From Paraburkholderia piptadeniae (GTDB lineage: Bacteria; Pseudomonadota; Gammaproteobacteria; Burkholderiales; Burkholderiaceae), in assembly GCF_900007165.1 (NCBI RefSeq), contig NZ_CYGY02000011.1, positions 62,001 through 126,000 of the forward strand: 64,000 nucleotides of DNA, given 5' to 3'. Positions 8,354 to 18,160 of the stretch are shown here, piece after piece. The position numbers and the translations under genes were made by a program. The first letter of the stretch is position 1. Every line of letters starts with the position of its first letter. The notes under the pieces are model-generated. The model did not search any database, was not told the origin of the DNA, and saw nothing but the letters and a program-made list of their open reading frames with translations.

Positions 8354-9715
8354 ATGTTGCATCGTGTCTATTCGGCAGTGAGGGCCGGTCTGATCGCGGG
8401 ATTCGCACTGGCGATGGCAGCGGCCCACAGCGCGCACGCTGAAAGCGCCAACGCGACGCTGGCCGTCGCGGCCGGCGCGGGCGAAATGCTGCGCCTGCCG
8501 GAAGCAGCCGTCGCTGTGTTCGTCGCCGACCCTGACGTCGCGGACGTGCACGTGCCTACCCCGCAGACCGTCTTCGTGCTCGGCAAGAAGGCCGGTACCA
8601 CAACCTTGTTCGCGCTTGGTGCGAACAATCGCACGATCCTGCGCGAGACCGTCGTAGTGAGCGCCGATACGGATTCGATCCAGCGCATGCTCGACGCCCG
8701 CTTCCCCCGCTTGCACCTGAGCGTGACGGGAGCGCCGGGTTCGCTGATGGTGGACGGACGCGTGCCGGACGCGGCGTCTGCCGACGCCGTCATGCAGTCC
8801 CTCACCCCATATCTGCACGACAAGGAGAGGCTCGTCAACCGGCTCACGCTGTCGCGGCCCATCCAGGTCCACCTGCGCGTGCGCATCACAGAAGTCGACC
8901 GCAGCGTGACGCAGCAATTGGGCATCAACTGGAACGCACTCGGCCAGAGCGGGAACTTCGTCGGCGGCCTCATTAACGGCCGGGCCGCAGCGGCCACGAC
9001 GCTCTTGCCGACCGGCGCTTTCTCCATCCTTGGCGGATACAACGTGGGCAAATGGGCGATCGACGGCGTACTCGATGCGCTCGACCAGGAAGGCCTCATC
9101 ACGATGCTTGCGGAACCGAATCTCACTGCGATATCGGGTGAAACCGCGAGCTTTCTCGCCGGCGGCGAATTTCCAATTCCGGTTGCGCAAAGCCAGAACA
9201 ATTCGATTACGGTCGAATTCAAGGCTTACGGCGTTTCTCTCGACTTCACTCCCACGGTGCTGGCCGACAACCGCATCAGCCTGAAGGTGCGCCCCGAAGT
9301 GAGCGAAATCGATCCCGCCAACAGCGTGACGATCGACTCCATCAAGGTGCCGGCGCTGACGGTGCGCCGCGTTGAAACGACAGTCGAACTGTCGAGCGGA
9401 CAAAGCTTCGCTATCGGCGGACTGCTGCAAAGCAAGACAAGCGACGTGCTCGCCGAGTTGCCGGGTCTTGGCAGGCTTCCAATACTCGGCAAGCTCTTCT
9501 CGTCGAAGAATTACCTGAACAACAAGTCCGAGGTAGTCGTCATCGTGACGCCGTATGTCGTGCAGCCGGCCGACCCGGGGCGCCTGCGCCAGCCGATCGA
9601 CTCCCTGGTGCGGCCGAGCAGCGACATCGAGTATGTACTGCAGAGCAAGCTCGGGCTCGACCCGCTGTCGGGCACTGTGCCGCGGCTTGTCGGCGCCGCA
9701 GGATTCATCTACTGA
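8354..9715 (+). CDS. cpaC: Tad pilus outer-membrane secretin CpaC/RcpA
   Basis: A 453-residue secretin. A signal peptide (GLIAGFALAMAAAHSAHAES) is followed by a pilus-formation N domain (LRLPEAAVAVFVADPDVADV), a BON-like domain (HLSVTGAPGSLMVDGRVPDA) and the C-terminal secretin domain with LAEPNLTAISGETASFLAGGEFP and the VPALTVRRVETTVELSSGQS beta-barrel strands. It forms the outer-membrane gate for the Flp pilus. A GGAAGAAG stretch precedes the ATG. Confidence 0.93.
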   Translation: MLHRVYSAVRAGLIAGFALAMAAAHSAHAESANATLAVAAGAGEMLRLPEAAVAVFVADPDVADVHVPTPQTVFVLGKKAGTTTLFALGANNRTILRETVVVSADTDSIQRMLDARFPRLHLSVTGAPGSLMVDGRVPDAASADAVMQSLTPYLHDKERLVNRLTLSRPIQVHLRVRITEVDRSVTQQLGINWNALGQSGNFVGGLINGRAAAATTLLPTGAFSILGGYNVGKWAIDGVLDALDQEGLITMLAEPNLTAISGETASFLAGGEFPIPVAQSQNNSITVEFKAYGVSLDFTPTVLADNRISLKVRPEVSEIDPANSVTIDSIKVPALTVRRVETTVELSSGQSFAIGGLLQSKTSDVLAELPGLGRLPILGKLFSSKNYLNNKSEVVVIVTPYVVQPADPGRLRQPIDSLVRPSSDIEYVLQSKLGLDPLSGTVPRLVGAAGFIY

Positions 9716-9738
9716 CGGAACTGCCAGGAGAACATGCG

Positions 9739-10122
9739 ATGCTTTTTCGTCTGACGACCCTCCTCTCCCTTGTCGCGCCGCCGCTTGCATTGAGTGCATG
9801 CATGTCGGCCACTCCGCCCATCGGGTTGCCCGATGCCTCGGTGATCGGCTTCGACGGGTACAAAGCGCTCGCACCGGACTGCGCCACGCTCGCCCAGCCG
9901 TCGCATCTGATCGATGCGGGCTTCGGGCGCCCAGGGGTGGCGTTCGGTTGTGCAACCTATACCAATCTCGCCGTGATGCTGGCCCGGCCCGCCGACCTCG
10001 TCGAACCGTTGCCCTATGCGGGAGCCGACGCGACAACGGCTGCAAGCGCGGTACGCCGCTTCGACGAAGGACGCGTGAAGCCGCCCAACGCCACCTCGAC
10101 CACGATGCAACTGACACACTGA
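9739..10122 (+). CDS. cpaD: Short CpaD-like pilus lipoprotein
   Basis: A 127-residue protein with a lipoprotein signal (LVAPPLALSACMS, lipobox ending at Cys21). The core FGCATYTNLAVMLARPADLV matches the conserved C-terminal motif of CpaD pilus proteins. Full-length CpaD is around 200 residues or more, so this copy lacks most of the N-terminal half. Its position between secretin and CpaE supports a CpaD role in outer-membrane secretin assembly. A large open frame on the opposite strand here is only a shadow. Confidence 0.75.
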   Translation: MLFRLTTLLSLVAPPLALSACMSATPPIGLPDASVIGFDGYKALAPDCATLAQPSHLIDAGFGRPGVAFGCATYTNLAVMLARPADLVEPLPYAGADATTAASAVRRFDEGRVKPPNATSTTMQLTH

Positions 10123-10137
10123 CTGGCTCCCACGTCC

Positions 10138-11352
10138 ATGAGCGCACTCAACCTGTTCCGTCCCACGATCACCGCGTCTGAGCCGGTGGACTTGCTCGCG
10201 GTCTTCTCAGACGCAACCAGCATCGATGCCATGAAGAGCCTGATCATCGATCAGGCCATCGCGAACGCCCATGCCCAGACTGGCACGATCGACGACGCGA
10301 TCCATCTGCTGCGCACTCTCATCCGTCCGCCGCGGCAACTGCTCGTCGATGTGTCCGGCTCGGAGATGCCGCTGTCCGACCTCGCGCGGCTCGCCGACGC
10401 GTGCGCTCCGTCAGTTTCGGTCGTGGTGATCGGCGAGCGCAACGATGTCGGCCTTTATCGCAGTCTGCTTGAAGTCGGCGTGCAGGACTATGTCGTCAAG
10501 CCGATCACGGTCGAATTCCTGCGGCGCGCCCTCTCCGCCCGCGATCCGTCGGCGCCGGCGCGCACAGGCAAGGTCATCGGCTTTGTCGGTGCTCGAGGCG
10601 GCGTGGGCACGACAACTATCGCCGTTTCCCTTGCACGTCATCTCTCTGCAGAAACGCTCAGACAGGTTGTGTATGTCGATCTCGACCTGCACGGCGGTGC
10701 CGCCGGTACGATGCTTGGTCTACGCACCGGCACCGGCCTGACCGAACTGTTGCAGGATCCGGGCGCCATCGATTCGCCAGCGCTCGATCGTGCCTTGATC
10801 GCGGCCGATGACCGACTTTTTGTGCTCGCCTCCGAGCTCGCGTACGAGGCCGAAATCGCCCTGCGCCCTGGCGCACTCGCCAACCTCGTCAATGTGCTCA
10901 AGCGGCGCTTTCACTACGTGCTGCTCGACCTGCCCCGGCGCAACGGGCGCAGCCTCGAGGAAATCCTCGATGTCTCGCAGAATGCCTGTATCGTCGCCGA
11001 CCGTTCTGTGTACGCAGCCCGCGAGTGCGCCCGGCTTATCCGTTTCGCAGAGGAACACAAGGGCGAACCAGAGATTTCCGTGCTGCTGAACAACCCACTC
11101 GAGCCGGTTGCTGATCGCGTCCATCCGCAGGATTTCAAGCGCGCACTTGGGCGCGCCGTGGTGCATGAGCTGCCCCACGAGCCGAAGTCACTTGCCCGCG
11201 CGGAAAACCTGGGCGAACCGATCGGCGCTCGCACGGGGCGCGAGGGGTTTGCGGCCGCCATCGAGCGCCTCGCCAACTGCCTGACTGGACGAGAGTCCGC
11301 AGCATCGCTTCCATGGCACACGAGGCTTCTTAAGCTGCGGAGGATTGGCTGA
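10138..11352 (+). CDS. cpaE: Pilus assembly ATPase CpaE/TadZ
   Basis: A 404-residue protein with an N-terminal receiver-like domain (VSVVVIGERNDVGLYRSLLEVGVQDYVVKPI) lacking a clear phosphoacceptor, followed by a MinD/ParA-type ATPase. The nucleotide motif reads GARGGVGTTT: the deviant Walker A has Arg in place of the signature Lys and Thr in place of the P-loop Lys, as in several TadZ proteins. TadZ localises the Tad machine to a cell pole. The stop overlaps the cpaF start by one base (TGATG). Confidence 0.9.
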   Translation: MSALNLFRPTITASEPVDLLAVFSDATSIDAMKSLIIDQAIANAHAQTGTIDDAIHLLRTLIRPPRQLLVDVSGSEMPLSDLARLADACAPSVSVVVIGERNDVGLYRSLLEVGVQDYVVKPITVEFLRRALSARDPSAPARTGKVIGFVGARGGVGTTTIAVSLARHLSAETLRQVVYVDLDLHGGAAGTMLGLRTGTGLTELLQDPGAIDSPALDRALIAADDRLFVLASELAYEAEIALRPGALANLVNVLKRRFHYVLLDLPRRNGRSLEEILDVSQNACIVADRSVYAARECARLIRFAEEHKGEPEISVLLNNPLEPVADRVHPQDFKRALGRAVVHELPHEPKSLARAENLGEPIGARTGREGFAAAIERLANCLTGRESAASLPWHTRLLKLRRIG

Positions 11353-12728
11353 TGTTCGGCGTAAAGAAACACGTGCCGCAAGCGCTGTCGCACGCCGATG
11401 CCGGGGCAGTCGAGCCCGCAGCACCGATGGGCGCGCCGCAACGAACGCCCGCTGAAGGTTACGAGGCGCTCATCCGCTCGGAGAATTTCCGCAAGATCCG
11501 CACGGTGGTGTTTGCATCGATGAACATGTCCGCGGCGTTGATGAAGACGCGCGAGCAGGTGAGCGCCGCGATCGAGGAAATAGCCACTGATGTGGTGACG
11601 CGCGAGCAGCTGAACGTGACGGTGGCCGAGCAGGCGCTGATCGTGGGAGAAATCGTGAACGACATGTTCGGTGTTGGCCCGATTGAGCCGCTGCTCGCCG
11701 ACGATGCCGTCACCGACATTCTCGTCAACGGTCCGGATCAGGTCTATGCGGAAAGGCGTGGCCGGCTTGAGCTGACCCCGCTCAAGTTCCGTGACAACGC
11801 ACATGTGATCAACGTCGCGCAACGGATCGCGGCAGCCGTAGGACGGCGCGTCGATGAAAGCAGCCCGATGGTCGACGCGCGGCTTGCCGACGGCAGTCGC
11901 GTCAACGTGGTATTGCCGCCCATCGCGTTGCGGGGTGCGTCAATCTCGATCCGCAAGTTTGCACGGCGCAATATCACGCTCGCGCGCATGGCCCAGCAGG
12001 GCAACATCTCGCAGGAGATGGTGCGGATGCTGAAGGTGGCCAGCTCTTGCCGCCTCAACATCATCATCTCGGGCGGAACTGGCTCGGGCAAGACTACGCT
12101 GCTCAACGCCCTGTCGCATCACATCGACGAGCACGAACGCGTCGTAACGATAGAGGACGCGGCGGAGTTGCAATTGCAGCAGCCGCACGTGGTGAGTCTC
12201 GAGACACGGCCTGAAAACAGCGAGGGACTGGGTGCGGTGACCCAGCGCGATCTCGTGCGCAACGCGCTGCGAATGCGGCCCGATCGCATCATCCTCGGTG
12301 AAACCCGCGGCCCGGAAGCGTTCGACGTCCTGCAGGCGATGAACACGGGACACGACGGTTCGATGACCACGATTCACGCCAACACGCCGCGCGATGCAAT
12401 CACACGGCTCGAAAGCATGGTGATGATGGCCAACGGGAACCTGCCACTCACCGCGATACGGCGTCAGATCGCCAGTGCAGTCCACCTGATCCTGCAAGTC
12501 GAGCGCATGCGCGATGGCGTGCGCCGCGTCACGCGCGTAACGGAGGTGGCCGGGATGGAGGGCGACGTGATCATTACGCAAGACCTGTTTGCGTTCCGCT
12601 ACGATGCCAGCGCCTATCAGGAAGACGTGAAAGGCACGTTCGAGTCGTCGTCGCTGCGGCCCGTGTTCGCGACACGCGCCGCCTACTACGGACTTGAGCA
12701 GGCGCTGATGGAGGCGATGCGTCCATGA
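11352..12728 (+). CDS. cpaF: Tad secretion ATPase CpaF/TadA
   Basis: A 458-residue hexameric secretion ATPase of the VirB11/PilT family. It contains Walker [10 protein letters not shown], the Asp box [12 protein letters not shown], Walker B-like [20 protein letters not shown] and the His box [12 protein letters not shown]. The N-terminal three-helix region is typical of TadA. It powers pilus extension, and retraction in related systems, on the cytoplasmic side of TadB/TadC. Its stop overlaps tadB by four bases. Confidence 0.95.
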   Translation: MFGVKKHVPQALSHADAGAVEPAAPMGAPQRTPAEGYEALIRSENFRKIRTVVFASMNMSAALMKTREQVSAAIEEIATDVVTREQLNVTVAEQALIVGEIVNDMFGVGPIEPLLADDAVTDILVNGPDQVYAERRGRLELTPLKFRDNAHVINVAQRIAAAVGRRVDESSPMVDARLADGSRVNVVLPPIALRGASISIRKFARRNITLARMAQQGNISQEMVRMLKVASSCRLNIIISGGTGSGKTTLLNALSHHIDEHERVVTIEDAAELQLQQPHVVSLETRPENSEGLGAVTQRDLVRNALRMRPDRIILGETRGPEAFDVLQAMNTGHDGSMTTIHANTPRDAITRLESMVMMANGNLPLTAIRRQIASAVHLILQVERMRDGVRRVTRVTEVAGMEGDVIITQDLFAFRYDASAYQEDVKGTFESSSLRPVFATRAAYYGLEQALMEAMRP

Positions 12729-13702
12729 CTCCCGCAGACGTCGTCGCTGTTGGCGCGTTCTTCGCGATCGTGGTCGCGGGACTGATCATGTCGTCGCTGC
12801 GCGATCTGCTACGCCGCCAGCCGCGGCGGCGCATTCAGGAACGCATGAGGCAAGTTGACCGCCTGCGCGCTGCACGTCAGGCAACCGTACCCGTAGATGC
12901 AGGCGGCGCGCTCTTCGAGCGAACAAAAGACTATAGCGCCGTGCAGCGCTGGTTTCAGCAGCGCGTTCAGCGCATCAGGACCGTGAGCGGCGCGAGCGGC
13001 ATGCGCATTGTGTGCGCAGGCGGACTCGTGGGCGGCATTGCTGCATTCGTCATCGTATGGTTTGCACCGCTGCCATGGTGGACGCATCCGTTGGTCTATG
13101 CCGCACTTCCGCTGGGCATGACAAGGCTCACGTACCGGTTTCTGATTGCGCGCTTTCGTGCAGAGTTTCTGCTGGTGTTTCCGGATACGCTCGACCTTAT
13201 CATCCGCGCCGTGCGTGCCGGCATCCCGGCCGTACAGGCGATCAGCACGGCCGGGCAGGAAGCCGATGAACCCGTTCGCTCGACTTTCCGTACGATGGGC
13301 GACAGCCTGCGACTCGGCGCAGATCTGAACGAGGTACTCGACAAGGCTGTCGCACGCGTGCAGATCGCCGACTTTTCCTTCTTTGCGGTGTGCCTGCTCC
13401 TGCAGCGCGAGACAGGAGGCAATCTCGGAGAAACGCTCGAGAACCTCTCGACCATCATCCGCACCCGCCGGGACATTCGCCTGAAGACACGCGCGTTGAC
13501 CGCCGAGGGGCGCATCGCAAGCAAGATCATCGCCTCGGTGCCTTTCGCGATCACGGGCTTCCTGTATGTGATCAACCGGCCGTACGTGGACCTGCTCTTC
13601 CATACTCGCGCGGGCCACAAGATGCTGATGCTCGCCGCCGTGCTGCTCGTCGTCGGTCTTTCGTTGATCCAGAAGATCTCAAAGCTGGATACTTCGCGAT
13701 GA
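12725..13702 (+). CDS. tadB: Tad pilus inner-membrane platform protein TadB
   Basis: A 325-residue member of the GspF/TadB family. It has an N-terminal helix, a basic region, two central hydrophobic segments near residues 95-135, then the cytoplasmic GspF domain (FPDTLDLIIRAVRAGIPAVQAI, with the conserved ETGGNLGETLENLSTIIRTR block) and two C-terminal helices. It forms the platform with TadC on which CpaF acts. ATGA overlaps at both ends show coupling to cpaF and tadC. Confidence 0.93.
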   Translation: MTPADVVAVGAFFAIVVAGLIMSSLRDLLRRQPRRRIQERMRQVDRLRAARQATVPVDAGGALFERTKDYSAVQRWFQQRVQRIRTVSGASGMRIVCAGGLVGGIAAFVIVWFAPLPWWTHPLVYAALPLGMTRLTYRFLIARFRAEFLLVFPDTLDLIIRAVRAGIPAVQAISTAGQEADEPVRSTFRTMGDSLRLGADLNEVLDKAVARVQIADFSFFAVCLLLQRETGGNLGETLENLSTIIRTRRDIRLKTRALTAEGRIASKIIASVPFAITGFLYVINRPYVDLLFHTRAGHKMLMLAAVLLVVGLSLIQKISKLDTSR

Positions 13703-14649
13703 ACCCTATCGATTCGCCTGTCGCCCGCGATCTCGCGCTAGTGCTGCTGCTGTGCGGCGGACTCCTGCTCACGTTGGTGTGGCCGCGCGGCACACGACGA
13801 CGTATTGCCCATCGCACGCGCCGCACCGTGCTGCGTGCAAAGCCGCAGCAGCTTTCGCGGAAGGAGGAGCAGGTCGCCGACCTGTGGCAACGCCTTCTGA
13901 AGAACTTTGCATCGCTTGGCGAACGCGTGCCCGTAGGCGGCCAGGCGCAGCGTAACAAGCTGCGCGAGCAGCTAGTGCGAGCTGGATTTCGCGAGCGGCG
14001 TGCCATATCGATGATGATCGGGCTAAAGCTCCTCGCCGGTGCGCTCTTTGCGTTCGCTGCGATCGGCGTCGGGCCCTACGTGCCGCGGATCGGCGAGTAC
14101 TTCGTGTTCCGCGTGCTGATGATGGGGGCGGCATTTATCGTTGGCATGATCCTGCCGGAGATTGCGCTCGACTCTTTGGGCGGCCGCAGGCAACGGATCA
14201 TTTCATCGTATCTGCCCGACGCGCTTGATCTGCTTGTGATTTGCACGAACGCGGGCAACAGCCTCACGGTCGGCGTGAAGCGGGTCGCGCGCGAACTGCG
14301 CACAATCTGTCCGCCGCTCGCCGACGAGTTCACGGTGACAGGCGATGAGTTGCAGATCGGCAGTGACAGCGCGGTCGCGTTGCGCCATCTCGCCGAGCGC
14401 ATCGGTCTGCCGTCCGTGCGCGCGCTTGTAGCGACGCTGATCCAGTCACAGCAGTACGGCACACCGATCACGCAGTCGCTGCGCATGCTGTCGCGCGCCG
14501 AACGGACCGCGCAGATGATGGCGCTGGAAGAAAAGGCCGCAAAACTCGCGACCAAAATGACGATGCCAATGATGTTCTTCATCCTGCCAACCGTCGGCCT
14601 GATCGCTGCCGGTCCTGCTGTAATTCGCCTGATAGCGGTGTTCAAATGA
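13699..14649 (+). CDS. tadC: Tad pilus inner-membrane platform protein TadC
   Basis: A 316-residue GspF-family protein starting MNPIDSPVARDLALVLLLCGG. A longer frame runs back into tadB, but the ATG in the ATGA overlap is the natural start. It shows the YLPDALDLLVICTNAGNSLTVGVKRV cytoplasmic motif, QQYGTPITQSLRMLSRAERTAQMMALEEKAAKL and a C-terminal membrane segment (MFFILPTVGLIAAGPAVI), all characteristic of TadC. It partners with TadB. Confidence 0.93.
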   Translation: MNPIDSPVARDLALVLLLCGGLLLTLVWPRGTRRRIAHRTRRTVLRAKPQQLSRKEEQVADLWQRLLKNFASLGERVPVGGQAQRNKLREQLVRAGFRERRAISMMIGLKLLAGALFAFAAIGVGPYVPRIGEYFVFRVLMMGAAFIVGMILPEIALDSLGGRRQRIISSYLPDALDLLVICTNAGNSLTVGVKRVARELRTICPPLADEFTVTGDELQIGSDSAVALRHLAERIGLPSVRALVATLIQSQQYGTPITQSLRMLSRAERTAQMMALEEKAAKLATKMTMPMMFFILPTVGLIAAGPAVIRLIAVFK

Positions 14650-15512
14650 AACCTCTTCCAGCGTTGCTGCGCTCCCTTGCTCTCGCGTTGCCGCTCGCCA
14701 GCGCCCTGCTCGCCGGATGCGCGAGCGGCGGCAGCTTCAACCCGCGTCCCATCTCGTCGTCGGCAACCACGAACGGGACAACCGATCTGCATGTGGCCGA
14801 GAGCGCACTCCGGGCAGGCGATATCGAGCTCGCAGGTACACTGTTCGAGAAAGCGCTCGCGGCCAATCCGAACTCGGCGGAAGCTCAATTGGGCCTTGGC
14901 GACGCAATGTATCTGAGCGGCGACCTCGAACGCGCCCGGACCCTCTATCAGCGCGCCGCACAGCAAATGCCCGGCCAGGCGGCGACGCAACTCGGCCTTG
15001 CGCGCGTCGCCTTGAAGCAGCGCCGTCTCGACGATGCAGCGGCGCTATACCGGGGGCTCGTCGCAGCCCAGCCTGACGATCCCTTGGTGTGCGAGGGCCT
15101 GGGGACCGTGCTCGACCTCGAAGGACATCACGCGGAAGCGCAGGCTATCTACCGCAGGTCGCTCGCGACCCATCCGGATGTACAGGGATTGCGAATCAAC
15201 CTCGGGTTGTCCCTGATCCTCGAGAACAAGCCGCGAGAGGCCGCGAACACGCTGCTCGATGTCGCGGGCTTGCCGAATGCACCGCTGCAGGCGCGACAGA
15301 ACCTCGCGCTCGCGTACGGCTTGCTTGGCAATGCGGAAGCGGCGAAACAGATCCTGCTGGTCGACCTGCCGCCGTCTTCGGCGGACGACAATCTCCGCTT
15401 CTATCAGTCGCTGCGCGACAGATTTGCCGGAAGCGCTTCTCACGCGAGCGACGCGAACGCCAAGGCGGTAGCGGCAGGCGGGCCGGCCTCCATTCATGAC
15501 GTACCCCGATGA
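14646..15512 (+). CDS. tadD: Tad pilus assembly TPR lipoprotein TadD
   Basis: A 288-residue lipoprotein. The signal peptide ends in a lipobox (SALLAGC), followed by five to six TPR units (for example AESALRAGDIELAGTLFEKALAANPNSAEAQLGLGDA, a 34-residue periodicity). TadD is thought to act as a pilotin-like helper for secretin or pilus assembly. It overlaps tadC and tadE by four bases each. The last 40 residues are low-complexity. Confidence 0.9.
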   Translation: MKPLPALLRSLALALPLASALLAGCASGGSFNPRPISSSATTNGTTDLHVAESALRAGDIELAGTLFEKALAANPNSAEAQLGLGDAMYLSGDLERARTLYQRAAQQMPGQAATQLGLARVALKQRRLDDAAALYRGLVAAQPDDPLVCEGLGTVLDLEGHHAEAQAIYRRSLATHPDVQGLRINLGLSLILENKPREAANTLLDVAGLPNAPLQARQNLALAYGLLGNAEAAKQILLVDLPPSSADDNLRFYQSLRDRFAGSASHASDANAKAVAAGGPASIHDVPR

Positions 15513-15979
15513 GCCGCACCACGTCCTGCCCCTATCCGCCGCGCGGCACACCGGGTGCCCGTCGCGCATCGAGCGGCGGCGAACGCGGTTCGATCGCGCT
15601 CGAGTTTGTGCTGGTGTTTCCGTTCCTGATGCTTGTGTTGTTCGGCATCGTCGACGTGAGCCTGCTGCTGTGTGACAAGGCGGTTATTACCAACGCGAGC
15701 CGGGAAGCCGCGCGCGCCGGCGTGGTCGTGCGGATTCCCCAGTTCACGGTCAGTCAGATCAGCAATGTCGCGTTGAACTATGCACAGCGTAATCTCGTTA
15801 CGGGCGGTACAGCCACGGCGCCGACCGTCACCGTGGATCAGTCGAATGGCACATCTCCCGGGAGCCCGTTGCAAGTCACCGTGACCTATCAGTATCGGGG
15901 GCTCGTGCTCGGTTCAGCTTTTGCTTCGCTGACTGGCCCGGTCACGCTGTCAGCCACCACCGTAATGAACTACGAGTGA
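15509..15979 (+). CDS. tadE: TadE-like pseudopilin
   Basis: A 156-residue protein with the TadE signature: a basic N terminus, then RGSIALEFVLVFPFLMLVLFGIVDVSLL with the prepilin-like Glu inside the hydrophobic helix, and NASREAARAGVV directly after. TadE pseudopilins are processed by TadV and support pilus assembly. It overlaps tadD by four bases. No separate tadF is found, so this single TadE-like protein may serve both roles. Confidence 0.9.
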   Translation: MSRTTSCPYPPRGTPGARRASSGGERGSIALEFVLVFPFLMLVLFGIVDVSLLLCDKAVITNASREAARAGVVVRIPQFTVSQISNVALNYAQRNLVTGGTATAPTVTVDQSNGTSPGSPLQVTVTYQYRGLVLGSAFASLTGPVTLSATTVMNYE

Positions 15980-15988
15980 GACTGGCCC

Positions 15989-17041
15989 ATGTACCATCCC
16001 GCACACCTCCGACGAACCACGACAACCCGTGAGATGAAACGGCAGCGCGGATCGATCGCCATGTTCTTTCTGCTGTTCCTTGTCGTGTTGCTGAGTTTCG
16101 GCGCATTCGCAGTCGACCTCGCACGCGTTAGCGTCGCGCGCAACGAACTCCAGAACGCGGCAGACGCCGCCGCGCTTTCTGGCGCATCGGCGCTGATGTC
16201 AGGGGGCAACGGCGGTCCTGCCTGGCAGCAGGCACAAACCGCAGCAGGCAGTGGAGTGGCGCTGAATCGCTCTGACGGACATACGCTCACGACGGCCACA
16301 GTCCTGTCCGGCTACTGGAACCTGTCCGGCAGTCCCGCTGGCCTGCAGCCGACGACGATCACGCCCGGCACTGACGATGTACCCGCTGTGCAGGTGATGG
16401 TGACGCGCGCCGCAAACGTGAATGGCGGCGCGATCGACCTGTTGCTCGGATGGGTACTCAAGCTCCTTAGCACACCGGGCAGTGCGACGGCAGTCGCGGT
16501 CGCGTCGGCGCCTGGCACGGTCGGCGCGGGCGGCCTGTTTCCCGTGGTGTTGAACCGGTGTCTGTTTGATCAGTACTGGAACGCACAGACGAATCAACCT
16601 TTGATTGACCCGAATTCGGGCCAGCCCTATGAACTGAACATCCTGAATGGTCAAATGGATGGGGGTTCATGCTACGCAGGGCAATGGACGTCGTTTCTCA
16701 CCAACGCGAACAACGTGCCGACCATCCGCGCGCTCATGGCAAATGGCAACCCATCCCCGCTAAGCATCGGCGATAGCATCTGGATCGAGCCCGGCGCGAA
16801 AACCACCCTGTACGACTCAGTGCCATCGAACGTGACAGTAGTCATGCCTGTCGCAACGCAGATCGACATCAAATCGTACGTGCCGATCGTGGCGTTCGCG
16901 GCGTTCCATATAGATCAGGCAGTTGGCGGCAACCAGAAGTATATTCAAGGGCATTTCGTTGGCGGCTACCGAATTCCTGCATCGGCTACCGGTGTCGGAC
17001 CTGACTACGGCGCTTATATTGCCCCGCGACTCGCCGGGTAA
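15989..17041 (+). CDS. tadG: TadG-like pilus assembly protein
   Basis: A 350-residue protein with the TadE/TadG-like N terminus: RQRGSIAMFFLLFLVVLLSFGAFAVDLARVSVARNELQNAADAAALSGA. The rest is a periplasmic domain rich in beta-strands and Asn/Gly, without a visible VWA MIDAS motif. An internal ATG at 16034 (MKRQRG) is an alternative start. It is the last Tad gene; 480 bases without a gene follow. TadG anchors or guides the pilus machine from the inner membrane. Confidence 0.85.
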   Translation: MYHPAHLRRTTTTREMKRQRGSIAMFFLLFLVVLLSFGAFAVDLARVSVARNELQNAADAAALSGASALMSGGNGGPAWQQAQTAAGSGVALNRSDGHTLTTATVLSGYWNLSGSPAGLQPTTITPGTDDVPAVQVMVTRAANVNGGAIDLLLGWVLKLLSTPGSATAVAVASAPGTVGAGGLFPVVLNRCLFDQYWNAQTNQPLIDPNSGQPYELNILNGQMDGGSCYAGQWTSFLTNANNVPTIRALMANGNPSPLSIGDSIWIEPGAKTTLYDSVPSNVTVVMPVATQIDIKSYVPIVAFAAFHIDQAVGGNQKYIQGHFVGGYRIPASATGVGPDYGAYIAPRLAG

Positions 17042-17523
17042 GGCGTCGAAGCGTTCGGCAGCTTTGGCTGTACAGCGAGGCCGATCGTCAGTTCATGACG
17101 GATTCGGGACCCTTTCAGGCACCTGAAGACGATTGAGGACCGCATTTCATCTGATCGAGGTTTCGATCCAGGCGTTCACTAAGCATTCGGCGCTCTGCAA
17201 GCGAATCGCCGGGGTACAGGGTATCGGTCCGATCAACGGCCACCGCTATGGTCGCCTCCGCGGGTGATGCCCGGCAGTTCCGCAACGGCCGGGATCTTGC
17301 TGCCCGGCTGGGGCTCACGACCACGCTTCGCAGTGCCAGGTGTCGGCCCGTAAGAGACGGAGGCATCTTCCGGTCATGACGGGCGAACAGCGCTTGCGAC
17401 GGCACCTGATCCCGTCGTATATCATGAAATTTCCGGCAGACGGGAAGATCCGATCCGTCACAGACGTGCGAATCCGTTGACCTCGCCCGCACCGGCGCTT
17501 ACGACCGTCCGCATGGAGTTCCC
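17042..17523. other. Gap between the Tad operon and ybhB-like gene
   Basis: No convincing gene is seen on either strand; the reverse frame spanning most of it has Arg/Ser-rich random composition. It must hold the end of the Tad transcript and the promoter of the next gene. The only symmetric element noted near the start is a short TTCAGG/CCTGAA palindrome. Confidence 0.5.
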
Positions 17524-17997
17524 ATGACCATGAACCTGACGTCCCCAGCCTTTCAACACGGCGATGAAATCCCCAGGCGTCATACGTGCCAGGGCGGAGA
17601 TTTTTCGCCCCCACTTGTATGGTCCGATGTGCCCGCGAACGCGAAGAGCCTCGTCCTGATCGTCGACGATCCCGATGCCCCCGATCCGGCCGCGCCGAAA
17701 ACAGTCTGGGTGCACTGGGTTCTCTACAATATTCCGCCGCCGACCGGCGGTCTTGCAGAAAGCGCGGCCGGAGTCCAGGTACCGCCTGGCACGCTCGCGG
17801 GCGCCAACGACTGGAAGCGAGCGACGTACGGAGGCCCCTGCCCGCCCATCGGTCGTCATCGTTACTTCTTCAAGCTGTATGCGCTCGATGCCACGCTGCC
17901 AGATCTCGGCACGCCCCGCAAGTCCGCATTGGAAAAAGCAATGAAAGGGCACGTGATTGCAGAGGCGCACCTTCTCGGGACATACCAGAAGCATTGA
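17524..17997 (+). CDS. YbhB/YbcL family PEBP-like protein
   Basis: A 157-residue protein of the phosphatidylethanolamine-binding (Raf kinase inhibitor-like) fold. The anion-binding pocket motifs are visible: DDPDAPDP with WVHWVLYNIP, and YGGPCPPIGRHRYFFKLYALD. Length matches bacterial YbhB (about 158). A GGAG site lies six bases before the ATG. No signal peptide is present, so it is cytoplasmic. The ligand and role in bacteria are poorly known. Confidence 0.92.
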   Translation: MTMNLTSPAFQHGDEIPRRHTCQGGDFSPPLVWSDVPANAKSLVLIVDDPDAPDPAAPKTVWVHWVLYNIPPPTGGLAESAAGVQVPPGTLAGANDWKRATYGGPCPPIGRHRYFFKLYALDATLPDLGTPRKSALEKAMKGHVIAEAHLLGTYQKH

Positions 17998-18160
17998 GCG
18001 GAGGCGTGCTGCGTCCGTATGAAGTAATCGTTGGCATCCCGAAGGACGCCGATATGGTCCTGAACCGGGCGTAACTGCGGCGGCAAGAACGGCATGTCGA
18101 AGGCGATCTGTTTCAACCGGAAGGCGTCAGGCGGGGGACGGTCGCAGACGCCCACCCTTG

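Noticed and set aside
8156..10147. 663-codon open frame on the reverse strand across cpaB/cpaC/cpaD
   Set aside because: It is Arg/His-rich, has no known motif and lies opposite well-supported Tad genes; long antisense frames are normal in high-GC DNA.
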